From Ailurus styani (taxonomy: Eukaryota; Chordata; Mammalia; Carnivora; Ailuridae), in NCBI GenBank assembly GCA_002007465.1, contig LNAC01000278.1:1278333-1342332 (forward strand): a stretch of DNA of 64,000 bases, read 5' to 3'. Below are positions 1 to 11,712 of this stretch, one piece after another. The notes under the pieces are model-generated. The model was not told where the DNA came from. It worked only from the letters and a program-made list of their open reading frames with translations, and ran no database searches. Every line of letters begins with the position of its first letter. The stretch's first letter is position 1. A program made the position numbers and the translations under genes.

Positions 1-641
1 ACATTGTTATGCCAAGACTCATTTGAGACTCGAAAGACCTTAAGACAAGTTCCAGATCTGCCAATTACTGGTTTTATAAACTTGAGGCAAATGACTTTGG
101 TTTCCTCCCCCGTTCTCCCATGGCTGTGTTTATACTTCTATTATTACAAGTATCACATCTCTGGGTCCCCTAGGAGATTTTCAACTTCTTAAGACCAAGC
201 TTTTATCTGTCTGGGTGACAACCACAATGCCTAGCACAGTGCCTGGCACATACCGGATATCCAAAAACTTAAAATTTAACCTCTCAGAGTCTATGAAATT
301 GGGTAAATGATACCAAATTATAAACATTAAATAAGGCAATTCTTGTGATTTATAAACTAGAAGTAATAATACATGTTTAAAAATTGTCACAATGCCATTA
401 TAAAAATTGTTATAGTTTTTTTTTAAAAAAAGAAAGAATTTTCAATTACTTCATATTTGAAAAGTTTCAGATGAGGGATTTGTGGGGGAAAGCTGAGATT
501 TCTCATTTGCAATGATAATATTAATCACATGACTTACTCAGTTTCTAGCAAAGCCTCTGTTCTTCCCTGTGGTGTTTTTTCTCTCAACTAGTTATATTGT
601 TTGATGATTGCTATATGTGGTATAAAGGATGATAGCTCTAA
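1..641. other. AT-rich sequence with one short MIR/L2-like tail
   Basis: No gene is seen. Around 222-255 the plus strand reads CTAGCACAGTGCCTGGCACA, the typical 3' tail of mammalian-wide MIR or L2 elements. The rest is AT-rich and not recognised. Confidence 0.45.
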
Positions 642-905
642 ACCAGGGTTTCTAAACATTTGAACTATTGACATTTTTTGTGCCAGGTCATTCTTTGTTG
701 GTGGTGGGGGTCTGTCCCGTGTATTATACACTATTCAGCAACATCTTGTCCCATCTCTACCCATTAGATGCCAATATCACTTCTTTCCAGTTGTAAGAAC
801 CCCAAATGTCTCTGGACATTGTCAAATATCTTCTGGAAGGAGGTAGGGGGCAAAGTTGCTCCCCCTCCCTCCTCTGTGAACAGCACTGCTCAGAAGTTTT
901 GACTT
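642..905 (-). mobile_element. MER20-like hAT DNA transposon fossil
   Basis: The plus strand matches, in reverse, the non-autonomous hAT-Charlie element MER20. Landmarks are TTTCTAAACATTTGAACTATTGAC at the left (642-670), a stretch about a 'cattagatgccaatatcac' core near 762-781, and TGTCTCTGGACATTGTCAAA near 808. It has no coding capacity and has diverged freely. The family call is from memory of the consensus. Confidence 0.65.
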
Positions 906-2120
906 AAGTTTTTTTTTTCTCTTTCATCTTCTATTAATAACTTTCTCAATATTTTAAATGTATAAGCTCAGGTTACTTAAGCTCTGAGTCCTGTACTCAA
1001 AGCATTTTTTGCGGACTTGGGTTTGAAGATATGCAAGTCCTTCAACACATCTGATTAGTCAGAGAGAATTTCCCAACTTGCCAGAGGAATTCCCTCTTTC
1101 TGCTTCATTCTTCCATACGCAGGGTTAGTACACCCTTAATAGCTATCCTTTATTTCAAGACTTTGAAGATCAAGCCTACAATTCTATACTCATTTCTTCT
1201 AAGAAGCAAGCAGGCTTCTCACCCCTAGGGCCTCTGAAGGCCTGACTTCTCAGAGCTCCCCAAAGTAGACATATAATCAAGGCCCCCCTGTGAGCCTCAC
1301 TGCACTCAGGGACCCTAGGTCTATTCCATATATACATTCGTGTATGGTCACTTCATATTTCCACAAAGAACAAGTCTCAAGTGAACTACAGCTATCTTCC
1401 TATTTACACATGTAACTTTGCTCCTTACTTCTCTTTTCCTCTGCATTTGGTGTCTTCATGGACTTACCCCAATTCACAGGCAACAACTTAACTTTTCCAA
1501 CCCTTTGATAACTGGAGCCAATACCACAGTCCTCTTACTGCATATGAGATGCCTATTTTCTCCCCCATCTCCTGCCTACCCTCGTTTGAAGAGCCCAGAA
1601 GTTCATGGTCTGGTCTGATATTTGTTTTTTCCAACATGCAAAATCTGTTATGAATAGTCTCTACCTGTTTGTCTATGAACTTGGAAAGCATGAATTTACC
1701 AAGTACAGATGCTACCCACTTCTCGGGGCACCGAGTGCCTTCTGGCACTCAACAAATGCCTCTCTCCCTGCTACAAAGGATACTGTCCCACCAACGGAAA
1801 ATGCCCCATACCAAGCACACACCTTCCATATCTCCTTGAGCAACCAACTTTAGAATGAGACTTGCTGTCATCTGATAGCATTATGCATGTGTTGGGTGCT
1901 CAGTACCTGATGCATAACACTTCTACTTGCTTTTGGCAAGAGAGATGCTAATTCAAAATTGCTATCTTAAAAAAGTAATATAGCTAGCAACTTTTCGAGT
2001 TAATATTGTGAAGATGGGTCGACATCTTAGAAGACAGGAGTTAATTAGGAACTCATCTGAAGAGGAAATTTGGAAAGGGTGTTTAATGTGTCCAAAATGT
2101 TTTAAAATCATTCTCTTCAC
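906..2120. other. No recognised feature
   Basis: Mixed-composition sequence with no splice-bounded open frame, RNA gene or recognisable repeat. Open frames near 1418-1853 overlap on both strands, so none is credible as coding. Confidence 0.4.
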
Positions 2121-2124
2121 ATTG

Positions 2125-2345
2125 ACAACAACCATCACCATCAACATGTTGAGCTCCAACTTAGCACCTGCTATATATTATATCATTTAAACCTTGAAAT
2201 AATCCTGGTGAGGTTTCACTTGGGATAAATATTAGTATCTCTGTCTTACAAATGAGGAAACTGAAACTCAGAGATGTTGTGTGAACTTAACCAATAGCCC
2301 ACAGTTGTTAAGTAGCAAATTTAAGATCCAGTCCAAAGCTAAATA
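2125..2345 (+). repeat. MIR SINE fragment
   Basis: Contains the MIR central and 3' signature: ATCATTTAAACCTTGAAATA, then AATGAGGAAACTGAAACTCA at 2250-2269, then a decayed version of the 'cacagctagtaagtggcagagctgggat' motif. MIRs are very old tRNA-derived SINEs. Confidence 0.75.
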
Positions 2346-2452
2346 AACTGAGATGCTCAATATTACCATAAAGAATGGGGATTTCTACAAAACTCCAAAG
2401 CAGAGTAAAGATCTTCTTGTCTAAGCCAACAACTATCTAAGAAGTTCTAAAA

Positions 2453-2486
2453 ACAACAAACAAACAAACAAACAAACAAAAAAACA
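2453..2486. repeat. (CAAA)n simple repeat
   Basis: About seven CAAA units ending in an A run. Confidence 0.9.
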
Positions 2487-2514
2487 TAGAACAGTGTGGG
2501 GAAAAAAAAAGATT

Positions 2515-2660
2515 AAGAGTCAGAAGACCTGGATTTTAATCTATACTTGACTACATTCTAGCAGAATGATCATGGACAAATTGACTTACCCATGGTCAAG
2601 CATCAATTTTCTCATCAAAAATAGAGATTAAGGGTTGTTGTGAATAATTATATTAACTGT
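2515..2660 (+). repeat. MIR SINE fragment (5' half)
   Basis: Matches the MIR front half: AGTCAGAAGACCTGGATTTT followed by a degraded 'ctgtgtgaccttgggcaagt' block and TTTTCTCATCAAAAATAGAG, ending GGGTTGTTGTGAATAATTA. Confidence 0.65.
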
Positions 2661-3409
2661 TTGCTCTACAAAATTGTAGTTTGACCATAAGCATTTCCCG
2701 GGAGTCTCATCATCAACTCATGGGAAGAACCTGGCTTCTCTACTTAAGTCAAGATGGACAGCCATTGCCAAGTTTGTCCAAAGGCAATGGTGTTCTCTTT
2801 CCCATAACATCACGATGACACAGGGAGAGTGACCATGTCAGGCCACGGGGGACGCCTCTTTAATAAGCTGACCACATTTTGAACACTGACAGAGCCTCTT
2901 CTGAGTAACCACAAGGAGAGGACAAACAGACTCAACGGCACTCCTCCAAGTGGCTGGCCAGCGCCCATGGGCTTTGGAACACTGTGGTTAACCCCAGACT
3001 CTGTCAAGAGGGAAAAGTCCCAGCTCTCTAGTTAGTTGCTTCCACAAAAGTAAACCAAATGAGTCATATAAAGATGGAGAAACCAGCAGAGACGCCTTCC
3101 ATGTAAGGATCACCAGAAAGAATTAATGCTGGAGACAGGAGAATTTGAAGAACCTGGGCAGCTGATGTTCCTTCTCAGTGAGTCAATATGTAAGACATGT
3201 GGCAGGATGTGAGCTTGTATGTGTGCATGTTCACGCCTGTATGCAATGACGGGCCTTTGTGTATTCTGCTGCCTCCTCTTGATTGGTTTGCCATCTGCTG
3301 CTCTATGTCATTTTGTGGACTGGAATCTTATACAATATTATTATTAGAGGGAGAATTTGGTTCTTTTTAACATTACAAAATTACTCTTTGAAAAGTTTGG
3401 ACCAACTCA
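2661..3409. other. No recognised feature
   Basis: Apparently unique sequence. Minus-strand open frame 2810-3007 has no splice support or recognisable domain. Confidence 0.4.
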
Positions 3410-3421
3410 ATTTTCATTCTT

Positions 3422-3618
3422 TTTTTTTAAATTTTATTTATTTATTTGACAGAGAGAGACATAGCTAGAGAGGGAAAACAAACAGGGGGAGTGGGAGAGG
3501 GTGAAGCAGGCTTCCTGCTGAGTGGGGAATCCAATGCGGGGCTCAATCCCAGGACCCTGGGATCATGACCAGAGCCGAAGGCAGATGCTTAATGACTGAG
3601 CCACTCAGGCACCCCTCG
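3422..3618 (-). mobile_element. CAN-SINE, minus strand, with target-site duplication
   Basis: Left end is the poly(T)/ATTTATTTATTT tail, then GA-rich body, then CAATGCGGGGCTCAATCCCA and the inverted head GAGCCACTCAGGCACCCC. A target-site duplication ATTTTCATTCTT lies at 3410-3421 and 3619-3630. Confidence 0.93.
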
Positions 3619-3689
3619 ATTTTCATTCTTGCAAATAGAGTTTAAGAGAGTCTATTTACTTCACCAGTACCAACACTTTGTAAAAGTAG

Positions 3690-3873
3690 TATTTATTTTG
3701 TTTATTTTAAAGGGAGAGAGAGAGAGCGTAGGGGGTGATGGGGGAGGGGGAGAGAGAGAAACACAAGCTAAGTGTGGAGCCCGATGCAGGTCTTGATCTC
3801 ATGACCCTGAGATCAAACCTGAGTCAAAAGCAAGAGTCGGTTGCTCAACCAACTGTATCACCCAGGTGTCCCT
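3690..3873 (-). mobile_element. Older CAN-SINE, minus strand
   Basis: Inverted tail TTTATTTTGTTTATTTTAAA, GA-rich body, CTCATGACCCTGAGATCAAA and a diverged head ending ATCACCCAGGTGTCCCT. It is clearly more diverged than the neighbouring copy, so older. Confidence 0.88.
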
Positions 3874-4852
3874 CCATTTACATTTTTAAAGTGATACCTA
3901 CTTGTGATGAAAATTACATTTATATAGTGTATAACATTATGAAAATTCTCCTTTTCACCCTCCTTACCCTTTTCCAATTCCTATGGTAACCAACTTCAGC
4001 CAACCTGATTCTAACTCTTCTGATGGTTGCCACAAAATACTAAATAAATGTTTATACCTCAATTTCTTGATTTATCAACTTTCTACAGTATTTATTGACT
4101 GCTGCACATGAGGATTTGTGCTAACTTATCCTTATTATGTAATTGAGGAAATTGTCCTTTTTCCCTCTCCCCTCCAACTCTTTCACCCTACTTCCTTCAC
4201 CTTCTGTCTTCTATCATAACTGCCCTGTTCCTTTTATATATTTATTGGGTTTGCAATAGTTATGTTCTATTCTGAAACCAAAGTTAAGCCTTTCATACTT
4301 TTTCAAAAAATTTATTCCAAAATTGAAAATAAATAAGGAATTTTTTTGACTGTAAATATATAAAAATTATTTAGTGAAGAATCAAGGAAGGAAATAATTC
4401 TAAGCTACTCAAAAGAGAATGTTCAAAAAAATGTTCAAAAGTCAAAATCAAATAAGTCCTCTTTTCTTACCCTAATCAGTTTCTCACAACTATACCTTAA
4501 TTTAGGTTGCTTCTTATTTGGATTAGGATTTTAGCTCTGATTTTTGTTTTTTTCTGGGGTTTCTACTTGCTTTTCTTTTTTAAACTAACAATAAAAACAC
4601 ATATTGCCACTACCATATCATTAACAATGTCCAATTTCTTAAACATACCAATTTTGAATGGCCTAGTTTTATCTCATTGTCTTTCAGGTATGTACCAGTT
4701 GCTGCTATGTTGATTTTTTTAAATTTTAATTACAGCCTTAAGTTATTTCTAATATTTCTTGGATCCCATGACTTTCTCTTTCTTGGATTCCTCTTTCATC
4801 TTATTGGTGAACACATACAAGTAATCTTTCTTGCTTTCTTTGTTTCTTTCTT
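3874..4852. other. AT-rich sequence, no recognised feature
   Basis: AT-rich and low in complexity in places. Open frames at 4507-4889 are rich in L, F and I, as expected from TTT-rich DNA, and are not considered coding. Confidence 0.4.
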
Positions 4853-5019
4853 TTTAAAGATTTATTTATTTATTTTGGAGAGCAGGTAGTGGGACAGGGA
4901 GAGAGAAACTCAAGCAGATGGCACACTGAGCACAGAGCCAGAGGTAGGGCTCAATCTCACGGCCCTGAGATCATGCCCTGAGCTGAAACCAAGGGTTGGA
5001 TGTTTAACTGACTGCCCCA
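4853..5019 (-). mobile_element. CAN-SINE, minus strand
   Basis: Inverted tail TAAAGATTTATTTATTTATT, GA-rich body, TAGGGCTCAATCTCACGGCC and a degraded head ending ACTGACTGCCCCAG. Confidence 0.85.
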
Positions 5020-5167
5020 GAGAAGGGCCTTCACAAGCACCTGACCATGCTGTCACCCTGATCTTGTACTTTCAGCCCTCAGAACTGTGAAATATAAATT
5101 TCCGCTGTTTATCAGCTACTCAGTCTATGGTATTTTGTTATAGCAACCCAAACAATCTAAGACAGTG
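5020..5167 (+). mobile_element. MLT1-type MaLR LTR, 3' portion
   Basis: Carries the MLT1 3' block: CACCCTGATCTTGTACTTTC, CAGAACTGTGAAATATAAAT and TATGGTATTTTGTTATAGCA, ending AATCTAAGACA. Only the last ~150 bases are present, directly after the SINE. Confidence 0.7.
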
Positions 5168-6540
5168 GATAAATGTTTGAGTCGCTCTTTTGTCTGTAGA
5201 CATTCTGAGAATTGAAAATCAGGTGTCAGTCTTTGTAATATTATAATTGTATAAATATTATTAACTGAAGGACTGAGTAGTATGGTACTGAAAACTCTCT
5301 GTGTGCCCTGATATTTGGTAAATAGCTTGGTTGAATTAATAATTCCGAATTTAAAAAATCACATTCCTTCAGTACCCAAAGACATTGTTCCACTAAGTTA
5401 TTCTACTGGCATCCAAGATTCCTGACAAGAAGGCCACAGCCATGTTAATTCTTATTCTTTTATGGTACTCTATCTTTATTCCCTGGAAGCACTGAGAATC
5501 TTCTCTTTGAATTTCATGTTCTAAATTTTATTACAACATATATGGGTCCTTTTAAAAATTCTTTTTGTTGAATCCTCAACAACTTCTTCCAATTTAAAAA
5601 AAAACTCTTGTCTTTCCTTTAATAATTTTTCCCTTTCATGTTCTTTGCTCTTTCTGGAATTCCTGCCAGATAGATATGTTAGACATCTTGACTTGATCCT
5701 ACATGTCTTAACTTACCCCTCATATTTTTCATCACTCTCTTTCTGGTCTATATTCTGGAATATTTCCTCAACTTTATTTTTCAGCCCTTCTATTGAAACG
5801 TTTAATTTTCATGAACTCTGTCTGTCCTTGGTATATCCACTCACATCTACAAGTGTATGTTAGAAAATACAGCATATGGACTTGCACTGCTCACTTTAGA
5901 AGGAGGGGTAGAAATCAGGCTGAGAGATGTTCCTCAACCTCCGCATTCCCCCTCTTCAAGGCCAACACAAGAACAGCTTCACTCTGGAGGGACAACCCTC
6001 ACTCAAGGAGCCCTAGCTCTCCCCAGGCCAACTGCTGAGTTCCCCTGAACAGCACACTCATCTCTGAAGGTGACCAGTACATGGCCAACTGCTCTGCACC
6101 CATGGCAGGGAAGTAGTGGGAGTGAAGGTGAGCAGCCAGTTTAGCTGCTCCACAGATCTCCCTGCAAATGGTCCTCCTGATGGCCAACCCACATTCCATT
6201 CCTCCTTAACCGTCCTGTCAACTCAGAGCTTGGCTCCCCTCCGGATCCCCCAGGAAGATGGCTCTCCTTCCAAGAGTCTGACTCTCTCACTGCAGCATCC
6301 TTTCATACCTCAGATACAGCTTCCCCCTCCGTGGTTTAGTTGGCGATTCAACCCATTTGCTTTCCATCTTCTAGAAAATTGTCAGAAACTCTGCTGACAT
6401 GCCTACCTGCTGCCCTGTGCACCACTGATTTTATTCCCTTGTACACATGTCTGCTGCTGTTTCAATAGGCCTCTGAGTGGGAGGGAAAGACACAGGTGGG
6501 CCCACTTCTCTCTGAACTAAAACACTGTAAACTTTGGGTT
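5168..6540. other. Mostly unrecognised; part resembles old L1
   Basis: About 5640-5790 resembles a segment I associate with old L1 elements in reverse (TTTCCTCAACTTTATTTTTC), but weakly. From 5880 to 6530 the sequence is more GC-rich, with overlapping open frames on both strands and no splice-bounded exon that I can support. Confidence 0.3.
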
Positions 6541-6541
6541 G

Positions 6542-6730
6542 GCTGAACCTGGGTGGCTCAGTTGGTTAAGTGTCTTCTGCTCAGGTCATGATTCTAGGAT
6601 CCTGTGATCAAGCCCCATCAAGCCCTGCTCAGCGGGGAGCCTGCTTCTCCTTCTCCTCCCCAGCTCTTGCTCTCTATCGCTGTCTCTGTGTCTCTCTCAA
6701 ATAAATAAATAAAATCTTTTAAAAAAAATT
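6542..6730 (+). mobile_element. CAN-SINE, plus strand
   Basis: Head AACCTGGGTGGCTCAGTTGG, core CAGGTCATGATTCTAGGATC, CT-rich stretch and tail AAATAAATAAATAAAATCTT plus poly(A). Confidence 0.92.
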
Positions 6731-8045
6731 GTAAACTTTGGGAGGCAAGTATACATATTATCTTTCACTTGCCTTTCTACAACTTGTGGGGAGGTTGAGT
6801 CACTCTCATTTTTGATTGGTCATTTAAACTTCTTCTGTGGTCAGCCTGCCTACACGATGAATGGTTCTAAACCTCACTGAAGTCCAGCAGATGTTCAATG
6901 TCAGCTCCCTGCACAGACCTCTTGAGGTGGCCAAGACATGCTGCTTGTGAGCTCTTAATCCTTGTGAGTAGTAATTCATTGTTCTTTATGAATTATTAAT
7001 CCACAAAATAGAGCTGTCTATTAAAAGAGCTCAACATTCTCCTCTCTCAACTTTTTCTCCTCTTCCTTTTTTCCTGACTTTGAGATATTAAGGGCAAAGA
7101 GGAAAGGATACACCACATCATAATATTCTCTCCTGAGGGCAGGTTTCCATCTTGCCACCTCCCTGAATTCTGATTCTCTGCTCTCGTTGTCGTCCCACAT
7201 TGGGCTTGTGGTTGGAGCCATCTCTGCTTGCCCATCAAAGTCATCTGGAACACTGACACCCCTGCTGACACCTCTTCCCCATATTCCACTCCCCAGCAGG
7301 ACATCAGTGTGAGATGAAAGGCTCTGTGAGTGGCACCATTCCTGCAGCTGGGGGGGGGGGTGTCACAGTGATAAGTACTAATGCCCACTTTGTCAATAGA
7401 CCAGCCCCCCCAACTTGGTTTATATAAGCTGAACTCTCTCTATCCCCTGCAGCTCAGAAGCATAATGGCACTTGCTCTCAATAACTCTCTGAATTAAGCT
7501 CTTTATCTGGAGATAAGTATCAAACCCCTTCTAAAAATTAACCCTTGAAAAAGAAAAGGTCATGATAATTCTGAGAAAACTCAAAATGATATGTGTCTCT
7601 TAGGAGCTTTATTTTAAGTAAGACTGGGAATTTTAACACACTCATGCAACACACTGGGAAGATGTGGGGACTTCAGAACCCACATTCTCCCTCCCAGCCT
7701 GGCCAGGGGCCACAGGACTGTGAGTCTATGTGTGGCAGAAAGCCCATTACCTCAAGGCATTGAGAATGACCCTTCTCCTACTTATCTCATGGGTGCACAG
7801 ACTTCTGAATTTCAGATAGAGAAAGAGGAGCCAGAGGTAATGGCGTTTAATGAAGGATGAGTGGTAGTTTCTCTAAAAACTTCTGGGAAGGCCACAATTT
7901 TATCTTAAACCACACTGTCACAAGAAGAAATGATACTTAAGGAGACTCAAAGAATAAGACTCAAACAGGAAAAATCCCACAGAAACTTTCCAGGGATCCT
8001 CATTTATGACCCTCAAAGGTGAAGGACTTTGCACATAGTAGGTAT
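6731..8045. other. No recognised gene
   Basis: Not assigned. It includes a run of ten G at about 7352-7361 and a TATA-like TTTATATAAG near 7419 (see findings). Near 8030 is a short MIR/L2-like tail (GCACATAGTAGGTATTTG) just before the MLT1 LTR. Confidence 0.35.
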
Positions 8046-8385
8046 TTGTATCGGTCTGGGGGCTGCCATGACAGAATCCACAGGCAGACATGCATTTTCT
8101 CACAGCTCTCGAAGGCTCATGGGAGGCTTGAAGTCCAAGATTAAGGTGCTGGCAGGGTGGGTGTTGGTGAGGACTCTCTTCCTGGCTTGCAGACCTTCTT
8201 CATCGTCATCTTCTGTCTTCTTCTTCTAAGAACACTAGTCCTATCTGATTAGGGCCTCAACTTCCTGACCTCATTTGACCTTAATTACTTTCTTGAAGGT
8301 CCTATTGCCAAATACAGTCACATTGGGGGTTAGAGCTTCAACCTAGGGATTTGGGGAAGGACACAATTTGGCCTATAGGAGTACT
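8046..8385 (-). mobile_element. MLT1-type MaLR LTR, minus strand
   Basis: Near full length, read in reverse. Landmarks are GGGGGCTGCCATGACAGAAT, TTTTCTCACAGCTCTCGAAG, GACCTCATTTGACCTTAATT, CCAAATACAGTCACATTGGG and GGACACAATTTGGCCTATAG. These are the reverse complement of the MLT1 LTR consensus as I remember it. Confidence 0.75.
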
Positions 8386-9387
8386 GAATAAACACTTATG
8401 GTTAACTAATGAATGCTCTATCCAACTGCCTCCCTGGATATGTGGGGGCCCTCGTTTACTCCTTAGAGCCTATCAGGAGAAGAAACCCTCCTTCTTGTCC
8501 ACGTCCCTTTTATTCTTTTTCAAGGTAAGGTCACTGCCAATGTGATTGCACCACCACAGTTATCAGGGCACAGTTGTTAAAACATTTCTATGAGGTGGAA
8601 ACACCCACATGTCTGTGGCCAGCCACCACCCCATCCCCACCCCACCCCCACATCGAGGCCTGGCCCCTTCTGTCTGTCTGCATCCTTCTGTGTCTCTAGC
8701 CCAGGGAGTGCAGAGAACCTGAGATCTGTGTTTGCTCTTAGGGGGAACAGAGGCCCCACCTGGGCTCCAAGCCCTAATGGCCTGCTCAGGTTTAGCTTCC
8801 CCAGCCCTGTGCTCTGGGGCCAGGAGGGGGGGCAGGCAGAGGCGTAAGTGGGTGTTGTGCACAGACCACAGAAATGGCAGTACTGTGTTCCCATTTGCTA
8901 TCATTCTCTCTCTCCCTCTCTCAGAGAAGTATAGTTGGCAGCGAGAACATGGGCATTCCAGGGCCTCAGCCAAAATGCCATCAAAATCTAGTCTATGTCT
9001 TTAATAAAGACTATGAGTTTACTGTTCCAGAAGTCTGCGTGTTCCCCCTAATGAAGGGTCACGGGAACATAAGGAAGCTCCATTTCCAAGCTAGGGATGT
9101 GTTTGCTCACTGGCTGGGCGCCTGACTGAAGGACCGTGCGTGGTGTGAGGAGCCAGAGCTGTACAGTGACTTCTGCCCCAGGCACATGTGGCCCAGGCTG
9201 ATTTCTCAGGAGGCGCATCTCCTCTCACGGGCCGTGCCGGGTCGTCTGAGCTGTGTCCAGAGCCTCCTGGTAGTCTCCTGACTCCTTGGCCATCACAGGT
9301 CCACCTTATTCCTTTTCACTGTCCAGGGGGCCCTGCCTCGCATGTTTATTTCCTGCCTACATCCTTTGATTCTCAAAAATATCCCTA
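8386..9387. other. No recognised feature
   Basis: Moderately GC-rich from 8580 to 9330. At least four overlapping open frames on both strands fall in 8563-9125, which reflects low stop density. No convincing exon. Confidence 0.4.
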
Positions 9388-9465
9388 ACACGTTTACAGT
9401 TTGCAAAGTACTTTCAGACGTCATCATCTAATCCTCACAAGTACTGTGTGTGGCAACTAGACTCA
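9388..9465 (+). repeat. MIR-type fragment
   Basis: TTTACAGTTTGCAAAGTACT and CATCATCTAATCCTCACAAG are typical MIR/MIR3 core words. Confidence 0.6.
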
Positions 9466-9529
9466 TTCAGGTGGACCAGGGTGGTTTCTCGAGGAAGAAT
9501 GTAGATCTCAGTAGGGGCTAGGCAGGCCA

Positions 9530-10240
9530 AAATGGGGGTCAAAAGAATACCAGGCAAGGGAGCAGACCATTCAAGTTAAAAAAGAGAGAATCGTGTGCAT
9601 TATGTGGCACTCTGAGTCGTTAGCATGGTGAGAGGTAGAGCATAAAGGGGGGAGGGAAGATGGGCAGGAAATGAGTCAAGAGGGGAACTAGGACACGTTA
9701 AGGAGCTTAGATTCTTACCCCATTGGGAATAAATAGGTAATCACTAAGGATGTGAAATAAGAGAGGCACGAGAGATTTGCAGTTTAGAAAGAGCAATCAC
9801 GCAGGAGGGCCCCCAGACAGAAGGGTGAGACAGGAGGTCATTGCATTGGCCCCGGAGAGGGACAGTGTGATTTCAGTCCAGACAGTAGCAGCAAGCATGG
9901 AGAGCAGGATCGGATTCAAGAGACATTGAAGAGGCCTGTAGAGAGCTTGTGACTGAATGTGGGAGGTAAAGAAGAGGCTCAGGCAAACATCTAGCTTTCT
10001 TTTGGGGCCCAGAGGTGGAGGACAGTGTCCTTCACCTCAGTACAACCAGGAAGAGGAGCAGGTTGGGAAAGAAAGGTGAGTGGGTCAGTGAGGCACGCTA
10101 AGCTCTGGGGGGTCTGCGAATCCCAAATGGGGATGTTTGGGGAAGATTGGATTCAGGGCTCAGGAGGAACTCAGGGGGGGACGGGCTTGATGACTGGGAT
10201 TTGGGGGGGACATTGGTATGTTAGCAGTAGTTGCTGTGGC
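9530..10240 (+). repeat. Ancient interspersed repeat, family not named
   Basis: Purine-rich text with words that recur in mammalian genomes as one old repeat (for example GTTAAGGAGCTTAGATTCTT and CAGGAGGTCATTGCATTGGC, then an AGGAGCAGGTTGGGAAAGAA block). I recognise the pattern but not a family name. Similar text sits at 11205-11345 and 41975-42240. Confidence 0.35.
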
Positions 10241-10264
10241 AGGAGTGTGTGAGGCCACCCACCA

Positions 10265-10390
10265 GGAAGGGGCAGATGTTCGATGCCATTTGACGGATGA
10301 GGAAATGGAGGCCAGTTCAAGATCTCTCCGCTGACCCATGGCAGAGCTGGGCCTGGAGGCAAGTCATCTGCCTCCCAGCACCATACCCTT
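10265..10390 (+). repeat. MIR fragment
   Basis: GACGGATGAGGAAATGGAGG followed by CATGGCAGAGCTGGGCCTGG, the MIR 3' half. Confidence 0.7.
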
Positions 10391-10746
10391 CCTCCCATCC
10401 TAAACCCCTGCAGGGATCCTAGAAATGAGCCCAGCCATACCTGGGGACCAGCAGGTTTACCTCTGCGGTTCTTCTGCTTTGTCTATGGTAAGCTGCCCCT
10501 GGAGAAGACTTTGCTGTGTTGCCCTTGGGGCTCTGGGAAGGTAATCCAAGTCCTCAACCAGGAAATGCCTTTGCATGGATAAGACATAAAATGCACATGT
10601 TTGCCGCCATACTCACCCTTGCATTTGATCCTTACGGCTGCCAGGTAGGCTCCTCACTGTCCTGCCCCCTTCTCTAGACTCTGCTCACCTCAAGCCCTTC
10701 TCTTCATCTCCCCTCGCCACCGAAGTCTGCCTGTATTCGGTCCCAT
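10391..10746. other. No recognised feature
   Basis: Unique-looking sequence between the MIR and the ATTC microsatellite. No gene or repeat seen. Confidence 0.4.
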
Positions 10747-10790
10747 TCTTTTATTCATTCATTCATTCATTCATTCATTCATTTTTATTT
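10747..10790. repeat. (ATTC)n microsatellite
   Basis: About eight ATTC units, ending in ATTTTTATTTTTT, which abuts the inverted L1 end. Confidence 0.9.
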
Positions 10791-11050
10791 TTTAGTGATC
10801 TGAGCTTCATTGTTTATGCACCACACCCAGTGCTCCATGCAATATGTGCCCTCCTTAATACCCACCACCAGGATCACCCATTCACCCTCCCTCCTCTCCT
10901 CCATAACCCTCAGCTTGTTTCTCAGAGTCCACAGTCTCTCGTGGTTCATCTCCCCTTCCGATTTACCCCAATTCACTTTTCCTTTCCTTCCCCTAGAGTC
11001 CTCCATTTTATTCCTTATGTTCCACAAGTAAGTGAAGTTCTATCCCCGCT
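10791..11050 (-). mobile_element. Carnivore L1, 3' end, minus strand
   Basis: The plus strand reads the reverse complement of a carnivore L1 3' untranslated region: CACCACACCCAGTGCTCCAT, TTAATACCCACCACCAGGAT, CACAGTCTCTCGTGGTTCAT, then TCCTTATGTTCCACAAGTAA. The ATTC/poly(T) stretch to the left is its expanded tail. Confidence 0.75.
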
Positions 11051-11427
11051 CCAGAATCTAGGTTCTCTCCTAGACCATGTCATAAAGCAATTCCTGCTAA
11101 GATGGGTATGCATAGGTTAATGAGAAATCCATCCCATGGTACCTACTCTTTCTAACCAGAATCCCTGGAGACGTGTAAGCAATAGTGCTAAGGCAAGAAT
11201 TTCAAGTGACTTGGAAGATTATTGAGGAAAGGACAGGAGTATTGAGCAGGAGAGGAAGCAGAGAGAAAGTTGGATCTCTGTGAGTATATTTCATATCACC
11301 TTAAAGAGTTTGGATTTGAGTTTGTTCAACACGATGAGACAGGAGTCTGCCAGTCCACCAGCCCCTTTTCGTCATGATAGTTGACATTCTGTTTCACCAC
11401 CTGACAAAACAATTGATGTGCCCTTAA

Positions 11428-11429
<2 letters not shown>
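11051..11429. other. No gene; part of an old repeat
   Basis: 11205-11345 shares wording with the unnamed repeat at 9530-10240 (GAGTTTGGATTTGAGTTTGT). No exon seen. Confidence 0.35.

Positions 11430-11486
<57 letters not shown>
11430..11486. repeat. (AC)n microsatellite
   Basis: About 28 uninterrupted AC units. The His/Thr-repeat open frame over it is an artefact. Confidence 0.95.
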
Positions 11487-11487
<1 letters not shown>

Positions 11488-11515
11488 CTCTCACCTCCTG
11501 GTCTGAAACACATAG

Positions 11516-11712
11516 GGATGCCTGGGTGGCTCAGTCAGTTAAACATCCGGATCTTGATTTCCACTCAGATCATGAACTCAGGGTTGTGAGATCGAGCCCC
11601 GCATTGGGTTCCATGCTGGGTGTGCTCCCTGCTTAAGATTCTCTCTCTCCCTCTCCCTCTGCCCCTCCCCACTGTCTCCCTCTCTAAAACAAAACAAAAC
11701 AAAACAAAACAA
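11516..11712 (+). mobile_element. CAN-SINE, plus strand, CAAAA-repeat tail
   Basis: Head GATGCCTGGGTGGCTCAGTC, core GGTTGTGAGATCGAGCCCCG, CT-rich stretch. The tail is (AAAAC)n instead of AAATAAA. Confidence 0.92.

Noticed and set aside
8563..9125. Open frames up to 136 codons around 8.6-9.1 kb
   Set aside because: Overlap on both strands in stop-poor GC-rich DNA; no consistent exon structure.
11418..11636. Open frame with a long His-Thr repeat
   Set aside because: Translation of an (AC)n microsatellite and a SINE.
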